From: Candidatus Heimdallarchaeota archaeon
GTDB taxonomy: Archaea; Asgardarchaeota; Heimdallarchaeia; Heimdallarchaeales; Kariarchaeaceae
NCBI GenBank assembly: GCA_021399405.1
Contig: JAAFKL010000439.1
Span: 1 to 16,511, forward strand
Length of the DNA stretch: 16,511 nt
Direction: 5' to 3'
Position 1 is the first letter of the stretch, and each line of letters begins with the position of its first letter. Positions 1-7,038 of this stretch are shown here, in pieces. The notes beneath the pieces were generated by a model, which was not told the DNA's origin, did no database searches, and saw only the letters and a list, made by a program, of their open reading frames with translations. The translations under genes and the position numbers were made by a program.

Positions 1-336
1 AAAATGAGAAAGAAAACAGCTCAACAATTCCAGCAGATCCCTTATGGTAAATTCAAGATGAATTTACAGAGTAAAGGAGAATTGTATGGAATAAGGATAG
101 TATTTGTGGATGAAGCTTATACCTCACAAACTTGTTCAGGGTGTGGTCTGATAAGAAAAGCAAATAGAGTAAAACGTGGTTTGTACAGTTGTAAAAACTG
201 CAAACTACAAATAAATGCAGATATTAATGGAGCAATTAATATCATGCGAAAAGTAGCTCCAAATAGTCTATCTAAATGGAGTAGTGGCGACATCATCTCG
301 CCTGATCGTCTGAGATTGGTTAATTTCAGCGTTTGA
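1..336 (+). CDS. tnpB: TnpB (IS200/IS605 OrfB) C-terminal fragment, cut by window edge
   Basis: C-terminal part of a TnpB RNA-guided nuclease of the IS200/IS605 group. The frame is open to base 1, so the ATG at 4 is probably internal and the start lies outside the window. Counting from that ATG, the sequence shows a four-cysteine zinc finger (C44/C47 and C63/C66, motifs TCSGCG and SCKNC) followed by NADINGAINI, whose Asp73 matches the third RuvC catalytic residue. The order YTSQTC, CxxC, NADxNGAxNI is diagnostic for TnpB. The upstream RuvC-I and RuvC-II acidic residues cannot be checked because they fall outside. A normal TnpB is about 370-430 residues, so roughly the last quarter is present. 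The coding 3' end overlaps strong RNA hairpins (separate entry), as expected for an active or recently active element. No TnpA is visible. Family assignment is very secure; activity is unknown. Confidence 0.93.
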   Translation, partial: KMRKKTAQQFQQIPYGKFKMNLQSKGELYGIRIVFVDEAYTSQTCSGCGLIRKANRVKRGLYSCKNCKLQINADINGAINIMRKVAPNSLSKWSSGDIISPDRLRLVNFSV

Positions 337-366
337 AATATTGTACCTACAATTTAGATGATGATG
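286..366 (+). ncRNA. Candidate TnpB omega RNA (reRNA) and element right end
   Basis: Three hairpins follow one another across the tnpB stop codon. SL1 pairs ggcga (286-290) with tcgcc (298-302) around a 7-nt loop. SL2 pairs 310-317 with 322-329, eight pairs including one G-U, closed by a ggtt tetraloop. SL3 pairs attgta (340-345) with tacaat (348-353). The SL1 loop catcatc (291-297) is complementary to gatgatg at 357-363 or 360-366, which would form a pseudoknot. It is known that omega RNAs of TnpB arise from the tnpB 3' end plus the element right end, contain stems and a pseudoknot, and end in a guide taken from flanking DNA. The match to that layout is my inference. The exact element boundary and guide start cannot be fixed without another copy or an empty site. 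Confidence 0.5.
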
Positions 367-474
367 GAGGAGAACGATAATAATAACAATAATAATACTG
401 AATCAATAGATTAGTAGTTAAATTATTTCCAATTTAAATTGATTGAGCATTAAATATCAATAATTAATTGCTCT

Positions 475-490
475 AAAAGAAAATATTTTT
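475..490 (+). promoter_or_regulatory. Candidate TATA/BRE promoter of the larA-like gene
   Basis: A purine-rich stretch (aaaaga) followed by aaaatatttt lies about 25-37 bp before the GTG at 514. This is the spacing expected of an archaeal BRE/TATA promoter giving a leaderless or very short-leader transcript. No clear Shine-Dalgarno precedes the GTG, which agrees with that. AT richness makes chance matches common. Confidence 0.35.
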
Positions 491-513
491 ACTTTACGTG
501 AGTCTGCTATCTC

Positions 514-1707
514 GTGCTCATTGATGAGATTAATCTGCCAGCAAATTCGGTAATCTATGAACCAAAAATTGATAATTATGAAGAATTGAAGTATGAAGAA
601 CTTCAACGAAAAATATTGGATTCAAATATGGCTCATGAAATTACAAAATTTCCAACACTGGCAATAATTAATGATGCTCACCGATCAACACCATCAAAGA
701 AGATTCTTGAAATACTACTCTCCTCAGTAAAAAATCATAAAATTAATGCAATCATAATCGCAACTGGAACCCATACTGGACCTTCAGATCAAGAATTAAA
801 GAAATTATTACCTAGAGCAAAATTATTGAATGAAATAGAAATATTGGTCCATGATTCACGATCTACAAATTTGGTAAATCTGGGTAAAACTTCAAGGGGT
901 ACTGAAATTCTGATTAATCCAGTAATAAAAGAATATGAACAGATATTATGCATTAATTCAGTTGAACCACATTATTTTGCCGGTTTCACAGGGGGTGTTA
1001 AATCAATATTACCTGGACTTGCTGGAATAAAGACTGTAGAAAAAAATCATTCATGGGCTCTGGATCCTAAATCAGGTCCTACAAAGATTGAGAACAATCC
1101 TCTACAATTAGATCTTCAAGAAGCTTTGACCTTTGTTAATAATAGATTATTAGGGGTTCAGATGGTGAGTATAGGTGAGAAGATCTATGATGCTTTTGTG
1201 GGGGAGCTAATGGATTCTTTCAATGAAGCGAGATTGAAAGCACTTGATATGTTTTGCTTGAAAGTTGACAAACCCGTAGACTTAGTGTTGAGTGTAGTTT
1301 ATCCACCATTAGATAGATCATTGTATCAGGCTCAGAAAGGTATTGAGAATACTAGACAAATTCTCAAAAAAGGTGGGCAGATGATTCTTCTGGCTCATTC
1401 CCCAAATGGAATAGGAAATACTGCTTTTTATGATACAATGCTCAAGTTCGACAATCCGACACAAGTAGTGGAGAATCTAACTAGAGAAACTTACAATTTT
1501 GGTGATCACAAAGCTGTCAAATTTGCAACAATGAAACTCGAGGGAGATTTATTTCTGATTGGAAACCTCTCAGAGGGAGAATGTAAGAATGTTTTCGCGG
1601 AATATTTAGATATTAATCATCTTGAAGAACATCTTCGTGGATTCTCGAAACAAGGTAAATCAATTGCTATTGTGCTGGATTCTGGGATATTAGTTATGAC
1701 ATTGTAA
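514..1707 (+). CDS. larA: LarA-family nickel-pincer enzyme (lactate racemase-like, DUF2088)
   Basis: Member of the LarA family, cytoplasmic racemases/epimerases of 2-hydroxy acids that use the nickel-pincer nucleotide (NPN) cofactor. Visible motifs in the 397-residue product are NDAHRSTP (Asp54, Arg57; substrate-binding region), ATGTH (His87), EPHYFAGFTGG (His153), GGVKSILPG (Lys163, position of the cofactor-linked lysine) and KNH (His179). Spacings between His87, His153, Lys163 and His179 (66, 10, 16) equal those between His108, His174, Lys184 and His200 of the Lactobacillus plantarum enzyme, so the active site looks intact. Length is slightly below the usual 420 or so. The start is GTG: an in-frame TGA at 499-501 rules out extension and the next ATG codon would remove the DAHR region. 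No larB, larC or larE is in the window, so cofactor synthesis must be encoded elsewhere. LarA homologues act on various hydroxy acids; lactate as substrate is not shown. Confidence 0.88.
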   Translation: MLIDEINLPANSVIYEPKIDNYEELKYEELQRKILDSNMAHEITKFPTLAIINDAHRSTPSKKILEILLSSVKNHKINAIIIATGTHTGPSDQELKKLLPRAKLLNEIEILVHDSRSTNLVNLGKTSRGTEILINPVIKEYEQILCINSVEPHYFAGFTGGVKSILPGLAGIKTVEKNHSWALDPKSGPTKIENNPLQLDLQEALTFVNNRLLGVQMVSIGEKIYDAFVGELMDSFNEARLKALDMFCLKVDKPVDLVLSVVYPPLDRSLYQAQKGIENTRQILKKGGQMILLAHSPNGIGNTAFYDTMLKFDNPTQVVENLTRETYNFGDHKAVKFATMKLEGDLFLIGNLSEGECKNVFAEYLDINHLEEHLRGFSKQGKSIAIVLDSGILVMTL

Positions 1708-1712
1708 CAAAT

Positions 1713-2351
1713 TTACGTGAGGTTTGATAATTCTTCTAGTTTATACTTTTCACCAGTCCAAATTATTTTTCCATTACTTTCTGCTGAGAGTGGAATAAAT
1801 TGTATAATTAAACTATTTTCAAGTTTTGATTTTATTCTCATTTTAGGAAAGACAATTAATTGATTGGCAGATTCAGATGTCACTACAGCTTCCGATCTTA
1901 CAAATGAATGGGTTTCATGAGTACGTTTTCTAACTGCAGTTTCGTGCAGCTGTCTGAGAACTCCTTCGTCTTCATAGGTTGTGATATATTGATTAGAACT
2001 ATCTTTGAGATAGCGATAAAACAAGATTGATTCTCCTGAAACAATAACACAATCAGAACCAAATTGTAAAGATCCAAAATATCCATCAAGAAATTCTAAA
2101 AAGGTTAAACGCTCCTGCTCACTAACTTCCTTTGGATAGCCAGTTTTTTCACGATCAGAGTAAATAATATCTTCTGATGAATTTTCCTTGTCCAATCTTA
2201 ATATTTCTTGAGTTACCTTCCATGAATGCCCATTTCCACACTTAACAATTCCATCGACAACACGATTTTCATGTGTTACTCCATCGACAGTCCAAGTGTA
2301 AGATTGTTTACATACAGGGCATGGTAAAAGATTCAAATGATCAATTAGCAT
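1713..2351 (-). CDS. Hypothetical protein with N-terminal CxxC...CxxxH zinc finger
   Basis: Function not recognised. The 212-residue product starts with LLPCPVC and continues to VKCGNGHSW, giving a likely zinc site of Cys11, Cys14, Cys38 and His42. This layout resembles the N-terminal zinc finger of RlmA-type rRNA methyltransferases and, more loosely, Trm112-like proteins (CPxC near the N-terminus, then a Cys/His pair and a hydrophobic GIP-like strand). The remaining 160 residues carry no glycine-rich SAM-binding motif, so it is not a complete methyltransferase. They look like mixed alpha/beta, with hydrophobic strands such as SDCVIVSG and ANQLIVFP. It has no signal peptide or membrane segment. 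It starts at ATG, ends five bases from the convergent larA-like gene, and follows the membrane-protein gene on the same strand by 74 bp, so the two may be cotranscribed. Confidence 0.75.
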   Translation of the reverse strand: MLIDHLNLLPCPVCKQSYTWTVDGVTHENRVVDGIVKCGNGHSWKVTQEILRLDKENSSEDIIYSDREKTGYPKEVSEQERLTFLEFLDGYFGSLQFGSDCVIVSGESILFYRYLKDSSNQYITTYEDEGVLRQLHETAVRKRTHETHSFVRSEAVVTSESANQLIVFPKMRIKSKLENSLIIQFIPLSAESNGKIIWTGEKYKLEELSNLT

Positions 2352-2425
2352 TAATTATTAAATTCTAAACAATCATTGTTTTTAGTTGTACTGCTTTCGG
2401 ATAAAGGAAATTGCTTAATCTGTAT

Positions 2426-2875
2426 TTATTGATTTTCCATTCCGAGACGTCTCTTTTCCCATTCAAATCTGATTGGAAATCTAAGTCCAATATACAGTAG
2501 CAATACCGAAAGTATGCCTAATAAATACCCAAACGCACCCGCAGAATAAGATAAAAAGAGATTGACAACTGCTGCATAGTGTATGAAGTAATGCAGTGGG
2601 GGTTTTACTTTTAGAATACCATATAGACCCAACGATAATGCTGCAAAAAGACTAATTTCAAGGGCTGATACTATTGGATTTATTTGAAATTCATCACCAA
2701 TAAATAAATTATATAATTGACTGATTACTAGTAGAACACGGATTGCTCCTGCCCAAAGCATAATACCAATAATAATCAAATATGTTCTTTGAGCTCTTGG
2801 ATTGTCTGATCTAGGAACAAGAACTTTCACAGTTTTGGATTTTTTAGGAAGGATTTTCCTACGTTTTTGAGACAA
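2426..2875 (-). CDS. Small four-helix membrane protein, unknown function
   Basis: The product is 149 residues with a strongly basic N-terminus (MSQKRRKILPKKSK) and about four hydrophobic helices at residues 31-55, 67-90, 95-110 and 112-133, ending in a charged tail. The basic N-terminus suggests it stays in the cytoplasm. The start is TTG at 2875: an in-frame TGA lies three codons upstream and no ATG occurs before residue 39 within the first helix, so TTG is the only start preserving the N-terminus. I do not recognise a family. It is divergent from the DUF457-type hydrolase gene (140 bp apart) and leads into the zinc-finger gene on the same strand. Confidence 0.7.
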   Translation of the reverse strand: MSQKRRKILPKKSKTVKVLVPRSDNPRAQRTYLIIIGIMLWAGAIRVLLVISQLYNLFIGDEFQINPIVSALEISLFAALSLGLYGILKVKPPLHYFIHYAAVVNLFLSYSAGAFGYLLGILSVLLLYIGLRFPIRFEWEKRRLGMENQ

Positions 2876-2940
2876 AGCGCTTCATACTGAATTCTAAATA
2901 ACTAAATTTTAACGTTTAGAAATATCCTACGTTGAAGAGT

Positions 2941-2953
2941 AAATAATATATTA
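2941..2953 (+). promoter_or_regulatory. Weak TATA-like element upstream of the DUF457-type gene
   Basis: The run aaataatatatta, preceded by gagt, sits 63-75 bp before the ATG at 3016 in the divergent intergenic region. It could be the TATA box of a transcript with a leader of about 40 nt. Composition alone makes this a weak call. Confidence 0.22.
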
Positions 2954-3015
2954 CTGATTTTTTCGATTCACACTTTCTGTGATAACGATTGTGAAGGATA
3001 CAAGCTAAAATCAAA

Positions 3016-4503
3016 ATGTTTCAGTATCACAAAATTTTGAATCATATTGTGACTTGGTCATCTACACATTTAGGCATATCGACTCTTGTGCTTTACACAT
3101 TTTCTTCAAAATCGATGAGAAAGGAATTATCTTCAAACCCACGATTATTCTTTTTTATTTCATTGGGGGCTATTGCACCTGATTTTGATCTAGTTATCCA
3201 AACAATAGTTCTAAATTTACCTGATTTATTTGTTTTCAGCTCTTTGAAGGATTTCTTTGCAGGATCACATAGAGTATGGAGTCACACATTTTTTGCACCA
3301 TTATTGATCATGTTACTGGCGGGTCAAATTGCTAGATTAAAGAGATCTGAGAATAATTGGGAACGAAATATTCGATTATTTGCTTTCATGTGGTTGACAC
3401 ATTTATTTTTTGATTTGACTTTCGGACCTTTAGCATTATTTTATCCTTTAGATGACCGATTCTACAATGTATTTCTAGGAATTGAAGTGGGACTACAGGG
3501 AAATTATGTTATCCCACTAACTCTAGATGGATTTTATTCAGATATTCAATTCATTGGACAAGATACTGGATCAAGTTCATTCTTTGTAAATTGGACCCCT
3601 GATCAAAGAATCTCATTTTTCAGTTCAGATGTCACAAGAATAAATGTAACCAATTTCTGGCTTCATGTGGTCATTTTTCTTTATTATGTCTATATTGTTC
3701 TAATTCCATTTGTAGTATTTGAAAAACGTAATCTTTCCAAATTTTCAAATAATTATCAAAACAATCGTCGACTATCGGGATTTTTTGTCGGTATCGCTCA
3801 ATTCCTAAATTATATAGATCTGAAGTATCAAACAATTCTACCAAAATTAAGAAAATTTTACCACAAGAGAAATGGTTGGTACGTTCAAATAATACTTGTC
3901 ATGTTAATTATAACAAGTTATTATGGAGGACCAAAATATGGCGAATATTGGGAGGACAACCGGGTAGAAGGAGATAATTATTTTGTTTTATCCGATGGTC
4001 TCAAGTTTTTCAGTACTAAAACTTTCAATGTACCTAATGATTCCACTATGAAAGTTCAGCTTACTTTCACTGATCAAGCTCTACCAATCCAAGTATTTGG
4101 TATGATTATTGATCGTAATCTTGCAATAGATATGACCAATGAATTCAATATGATAATAAAAGAGTTTAATGATGGTATAATTGACTTCCCGAGTTTGCTT
4201 GATTCATATTACGTGCTTGTCAATACGTATATTTCTTTTGAAAATGTACGAGATCTGAATTCAACCCACATTGCACAATGGAATTACAAATCAGATGAAT
4301 CATTAACCATAATTTCGGGCCTATATTCTTGGGATGCAAGTTTTTATTTTATCAGGAATTCAAGATATGAATTAAATTGGAAAATTCCAAGAGAGGAATC
4401 ATACAATAAGGGAATAATTCTGATAATTTTGTTTTCTATTGCCTTATTTGTATCTTTGATAAGGAATCCGAAAAAAGCAGAAATTAAAGATCTAGGCAAT
4501 TGA
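3016..4503 (+). CDS. Membrane-bound metal-dependent hydrolase (DUF457/YdjM type) with C-terminal extension
   Basis: N-terminal half matches the YdjM/DUF457 family of membrane-embedded metal-dependent hydrolases. Metal-ligand motifs visible are STHLG (His18), GAIAPDFD (Asp56, Asp58), GSHRVWSH (His85, His90) and THLFFDLTFG (His129, Asp133), set in hydrophobic segments near residues 44-66, 92-106, 120-145 and 214-236. Family members are typically 150-350 residues; this one has 495. The extra part has a membrane segment at about 290-304, a region of about 160 residues (305-463) that should lie on one side of the membrane, and a final helix at 466-482 followed by a basic tail. The in-vivo substrate of archaeal members is not known to me. 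The start ATG is used, although the family match begins near residue 16. The aminotransferase gene follows after 37 bp, perhaps in one transcript. Confidence 0.8.
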   Translation: MFQYHKILNHIVTWSSTHLGISTLVLYTFSSKSMRKELSSNPRLFFFISLGAIAPDFDLVIQTIVLNLPDLFVFSSLKDFFAGSHRVWSHTFFAPLLIMLLAGQIARLKRSENNWERNIRLFAFMWLTHLFFDLTFGPLALFYPLDDRFYNVFLGIEVGLQGNYVIPLTLDGFYSDIQFIGQDTGSSSFFVNWTPDQRISFFSSDVTRINVTNFWLHVVIFLYYVYIVLIPFVVFEKRNLSKFSNNYQNNRRLSGFFVGIAQFLNYIDLKYQTILPKLRKFYHKRNGWYVQIILVMLIITSYYGGPKYGEYWEDNRVEGDNYFVLSDGLKFFSTKTFNVPNDSTMKVQLTFTDQALPIQVFGMIIDRNLAIDMTNEFNMIIKEFNDGIIDFPSLLDSYYVLVNTYISFENVRDLNSTHIAQWNYKSDESLTIISGLYSWDASFYFIRNSRYELNWKIPREESYNKGIILIILFSIALFVSLIRNPKKAEIKDLGN

Positions 4504-4540
4504 TAATTGCTTTATTGTGATATATTGGAAACGGCTTAGT

Positions 4541-5722
4541 ATGGCTGAATCTCAATATTTTGGTACTCAAGCAGATAGACTAGATGAAATACAACCCTCT
4601 GGAATTAGGAAAATGTTTGCAAGAGCACAAGGGTTAGAAGGAGTTATTTCACTTGGTATAGGAATGCCTGATCTAATGCCACCTCAAGGGTTACTTGATG
4701 AGGTTCAAAAATCACTTTCAGAGGTTCGTACACACGGTTATACATTGAATTCTGGAATCCCTGCCCTTCAGGAAAAAATTGTCTTGAAGTATAAAGAAGA
4801 TTATAACCTCGATTTTTCCAACAATGGAGTCGTAGTAGGGGCAGGTGGCACACAAATAATCTATGCTGCAATTTATGCTTACACTAATCCAGGAGATGAA
4901 GTGGTGATACCTGACCCTGGTTTTGTCTATTATCCAACCGTTCCAAAAATGGCAGGATGCAATATCAAATCAGTTGGCTTAGATGATGATTTCCAAATTC
5001 CCATTGATCAATTAACAGAAACTGTTTCAAACAAAACAAAACTTATGATTATTAACTCTCCAAACAACCCCTGTGGTTCTGTTGCCAGTGAAGAGAACAC
5101 CAAAGCAATTGCAGATTTAGCGCAAGATTATAATTTTATTATTTTAACAGATGAAGTTTACGAATACATTATTTTTGATAATATGAAACATTATCCAATG
5201 GCCAGATACGCGCCTGAACAGACAGTTACAGTAAATTCGTTTAGTAAAACTTATTGTGTCACGGGATGGCGTCTAGGTTACGGTATTGCTAATGATGAAC
5301 TAATAAAACCGTTAGCCAAACTACATCCGTTTATTGTTGCAAATGCACCTTCAATTCCTCAGTTTGCTATTGCAAACTTCATGTGCACTGATGGAGATTA
5401 TCAATTTAGAAAAACATTGAGAGATACTCTACAGAGTAGAAGAGATGTTGTTGAGACTGAATTTTCAAAAATCCCGGGAGTTGAAGTACCTAAAATCAAA
5501 GGATCATTTTATGCATTTCCCAAAGTCGTGCATGATAAATTCACTTCAGACAACAAAGGCTATGAATTCTCCGAAGAAATATTTGAAAAGGCAAAAGTTG
5601 TAACAGTGCCAGCTTCTGAATTTGGAGAAACAAGATGGGATCACTTCAGAATTAGTTTTGGAAGTGCAAATGAGGAACAATTGAAAGAATCAGCTGAAAG
5701 AATCACTAAAGTTCTCGAATAA
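4541..5722 (+). CDS. Class I PLP-dependent aminotransferase (aspartate aminotransferase-like)
   Basis: Cytoplasmic fold-type I aminotransferase of 393 residues, the normal length. In order the sequence shows PSGIRKMF near the N-terminus, the SLGIGMPD substrate-loop region, SPNNPCG (the usual Thr of NNPTG is Cys here), TDEVYE with Asp204 for the PLP pyridine nitrogen, SFSKTYCVTGWRLGY with Lys236 for the Schiff base and Arg244 for phosphate, and DHFRISFG with Arg370 for the substrate carboxylate. The PSGIRK start and GMPD motif resemble archaeal and thermophilic aspartate/aromatic aminotransferases; exact substrate cannot be read from sequence. I chose ATG 4541 over an in-frame GTG at 4517 because similarity begins just after it; the longer form would add eight residues. 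It ends 21 bp from the convergent cheD. Confidence 0.92.
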   Translation: MAESQYFGTQADRLDEIQPSGIRKMFARAQGLEGVISLGIGMPDLMPPQGLLDEVQKSLSEVRTHGYTLNSGIPALQEKIVLKYKEDYNLDFSNNGVVVGAGGTQIIYAAIYAYTNPGDEVVIPDPGFVYYPTVPKMAGCNIKSVGLDDDFQIPIDQLTETVSNKTKLMIINSPNNPCGSVASEENTKAIADLAQDYNFIILTDEVYEYIIFDNMKHYPMARYAPEQTVTVNSFSKTYCVTGWRLGYGIANDELIKPLAKLHPFIVANAPSIPQFAIANFMCTDGDYQFRKTLRDTLQSRRDVVETEFSKIPGVEVPKIKGSFYAFPKVVHDKFTSDNKGYEFSEEIFEKAKVVTVPASEFGETRWDHFRISFGSANEEQLKESAERITKVLE

Positions 5723-5743
5723 TTAGTATAAATTATTTTATCT

Positions 5744-6244
5744 TTAGATATGTCTTACAATTTTTTTCATTCCAGTTTTTATTGTTAATACCGATTTTTC
5801 TAAATCAAAGACCACTGTTCGTCCATAATCTTTACCAATGTCTTCTGAAACGATTGGGATATTGTTCTTTTTCAACTGTTCAGTAACTGCTTTAATATTT
5901 CGAGCCCCTACATCAAGAGGGCTTTTTGCTTGAATTGAGAGGTTAAACATTTTAGCACCTCCTGCAATTTTTGCTTTGAAGCGATCCCGTTTTCCACCTT
6001 TAGTTACCAACATACTAATTGCTTCAGGAATTGCAGTGTCCGCATACTTCCCAAGTTTGTGATCTGAATCTTTTCTTACCATGAATTCATTTGTTTCTGG
6101 CAATAATATATGTGCACATACTCCAACTTTCGATTCGGGATCATAAATAAAAGCAGCCACACAGCTCCCTAAAGCTAACGCTTCTAGAAGATCTGGTGCT
6201 CTACCAAAAATTATATCGCCAATTCTTGCAGTATGAACTGCCAT
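5744..6244 (-). CDS. cheD: CheD chemoreceptor glutamine deamidase
   Basis: CheD deamidates receptor glutamines and, in Bacillus and Thermotoga, binds CheC to couple adaptation to CheY-P. The 166-residue product has LALGSCVAAFIYD (nucleophile Cys28), GVCAHILLP (His45, 17 residues later as in the family), KYADTAIPEAI, AKIAGGAKMF, GARNIKAV and DYGRTVVFDL, all typical. Length is normal. The Thr that lies six residues before the Cys in Thermotoga CheD (Thr21, part of the reported triad) is Ala22 here. The gene begins one base after the cheC stop codon, so translation is probably coupled, which suits the CheC-CheD complex. Family assignment is certain; enzymatic competence is less so because of the missing Thr. 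Confidence 0.95.
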   Translation of the reverse strand: MAVHTARIGDIIFGRAPDLLEALALGSCVAAFIYDPESKVGVCAHILLPETNEFMVRKDSDHKLGKYADTAIPEAISMLVTKGGKRDRFKAKIAGGAKMFNLSIQAKSPLDVGARNIKAVTEQLKKNNIPIVSEDIGKDYGRTVVFDLEKSVLTIKTGMKKIVRHI

Positions 6245-6245
6245 T

Positions 6246-6923
6246 TTAACCCTCTAAGTCGTAAATACCTTCACCGTATAACTTATTCATAATAAACTTA
6301 ATCCCAGATTCATTGGGTAGAATGATAATATGGCCTTTTAACTGTTCATTATCAGTGAATAAGTTACATTCAATTAAGAGAAATGATTCATTTTTTAATT
6401 CAATATTTTGTCTACTAATGATTTCATCAAGAATGGAGCCAATCATATCAATAGAAATCTGTGGTGTTTTAGGAAAGTAATGAGATTCTGTAAACGAGTT
6501 GATAGCAGAAATAGTATGTAAAAGCAAAATGTTCCCAGTCTCGAGTACGATCGATTTACTAATTTCATCAAGGTTAGCTAAATCATCAGGCGGCTCTCCA
6601 GTTTTGAGGATTTTGATAATGTTTTTGGAGGATTCTTCATCAAATATTAGTAATAAATTAAACATCTTGTCGTCTTCAACAGAATCAACCAATACACTCG
6701 AAACTAACGCTTCAAGAGATCCTACCATTCTTTCTCCAAGTTTGGTATAGTGTACAAGTTCAATTCTAGGAATGGACATATCGACTCGTCGATGTAGTAA
6801 TTGTGATAGAGCAGTTGCCGCATGTCCCACACCTACGTTTGAAATCTCTTGTAATGCTTCTATCTCAAAATCATGATACCCAGCATCGGAGAATTTTTCA
6901 AAGTCGTGACCCAATCCTTTCAC
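6246..6923 (-). CDS. cheC: CheC CheY-P phosphatase
   Basis: CheC removes phosphate from CheY-P and is stimulated by CheD. The 225-residue product carries both CheC active-site motifs: EIEALQEISNVGVGHAATALS with Glu26 and Asn29, and VLETGNILL with Glu128 and Asn131. It is therefore a two-site CheC, unlike CheX or FliY fragments. It has no membrane segment. The start is GTG at 6923 because no ATG occurs before residue 49, which is past the first active site; a purine-rich gaaagg lies just before it. The N-terminus is about 15 residues longer than in typical CheC. A perfect 8-3-8 inverted repeat sits 7 bp upstream. The gene lies 115 bp after cheA, enough for its own promoter, and one base before cheD. 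Its target CheY is not encoded in the window. Confidence 0.94.
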   Translation of the reverse strand: MKGLGHDFEKFSDAGYHDFEIEALQEISNVGVGHAATALSQLLHRRVDMSIPRIELVHYTKLGERMVGSLEALVSSVLVDSVEDDKMFNLLLIFDEESSKNIIKILKTGEPPDDLANLDEISKSIVLETGNILLLHTISAINSFTESHYFPKTPQISIDMIGSILDEIISRQNIELKNESFLLIECNLFTDNEQLKGHIIILPNESGIKFIMNKLYGEGIYDLEG

Positions 6924-6929
6924 CTTTCA

Positions 6930-6948
6930 AAGAAATTATCAATTTCTT
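6930..6948. repeat. Perfect 8-3-8 inverted repeat just upstream of cheC
   Basis: The arms aagaaatt (6930-6937) and aatttctt (6941-6948) are perfectly inverted around atc. The repeat ends 7 bp from the cheC GTG. A TATA-like run (ttaaaaaaatatt on the minus strand, about 6959-6972) would place the transcript start within it, so it could be an operator or a leader hairpin masking the start. The role is inferred. Confidence 0.4.
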
Positions 6949-6956
6949 GTTAGAAG

Positions 6957-6980
6957 AATAATATTTTTTTAACATATAAT
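6957..6980 (-). promoter_or_regulatory. Candidate TATA region for cheC-cheD
   Basis: On the minus strand this 24-base stretch is almost pure A/T and contains gttaaaaaaatatt, centred about 42 bp before the cheC start. It lies in the 115-bp gap after cheA. It suggests a separate cheC-cheD transcript in addition to readthrough from cheA. Confidence 0.3.
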
Positions 6981-7038
6981 CTATTTTATTAAACGGTAAA
7001 GATTAGCATTCCATTCTATTAATCGTAGACAATAGTTT

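Noticed and set aside
338..347. The 10-mer atattgtacc also occurs at 15895-15904, which could suggest a shared element end.
   Set aside because: One 10-base match in 16.5 kb of AT-rich DNA is expected by chance and the flanks do not match further (tacaattt against caatatg).
357..400. gatgatgatgg and aataataataac runs as possible CRISPR-like or microsatellite repeats.
   Set aside because: Only trinucleotide runs; no spaced direct repeats of 23-40 bp.
445..473. Imperfect inverted repeat gagcattaa / ttaattgctc upstream of the larA-like gene.
   Set aside because: Needs a bulge, has a 10-nt AT loop, and has no supporting second copy; not enough to call an operator or riboswitch.
2367..2381. Inverted repeat aaacaa-tca-ttgttt 16 bp before the zinc-finger gene.
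   Set aside because: Only six pairs of AT-rich sequence; such repeats are common in this composition.
4517..4540. GTG at 4517 as the aminotransferase start.
   Set aside because: It adds eight residues with no family match; ATG at 4541 sits right before the conserved N-terminus.
5723..5743. Bidirectional terminator between the aminotransferase gene and cheD.
   Set aside because: The gap is AT-rich but has no hairpin and no long T-tract on either strand.
6499..6750. Plus-strand 83-codon frame opposite cheC.
   Set aside because: It lies wholly within cheC, whose product is clearly conserved, and has Ser/Leu-rich antisense composition.
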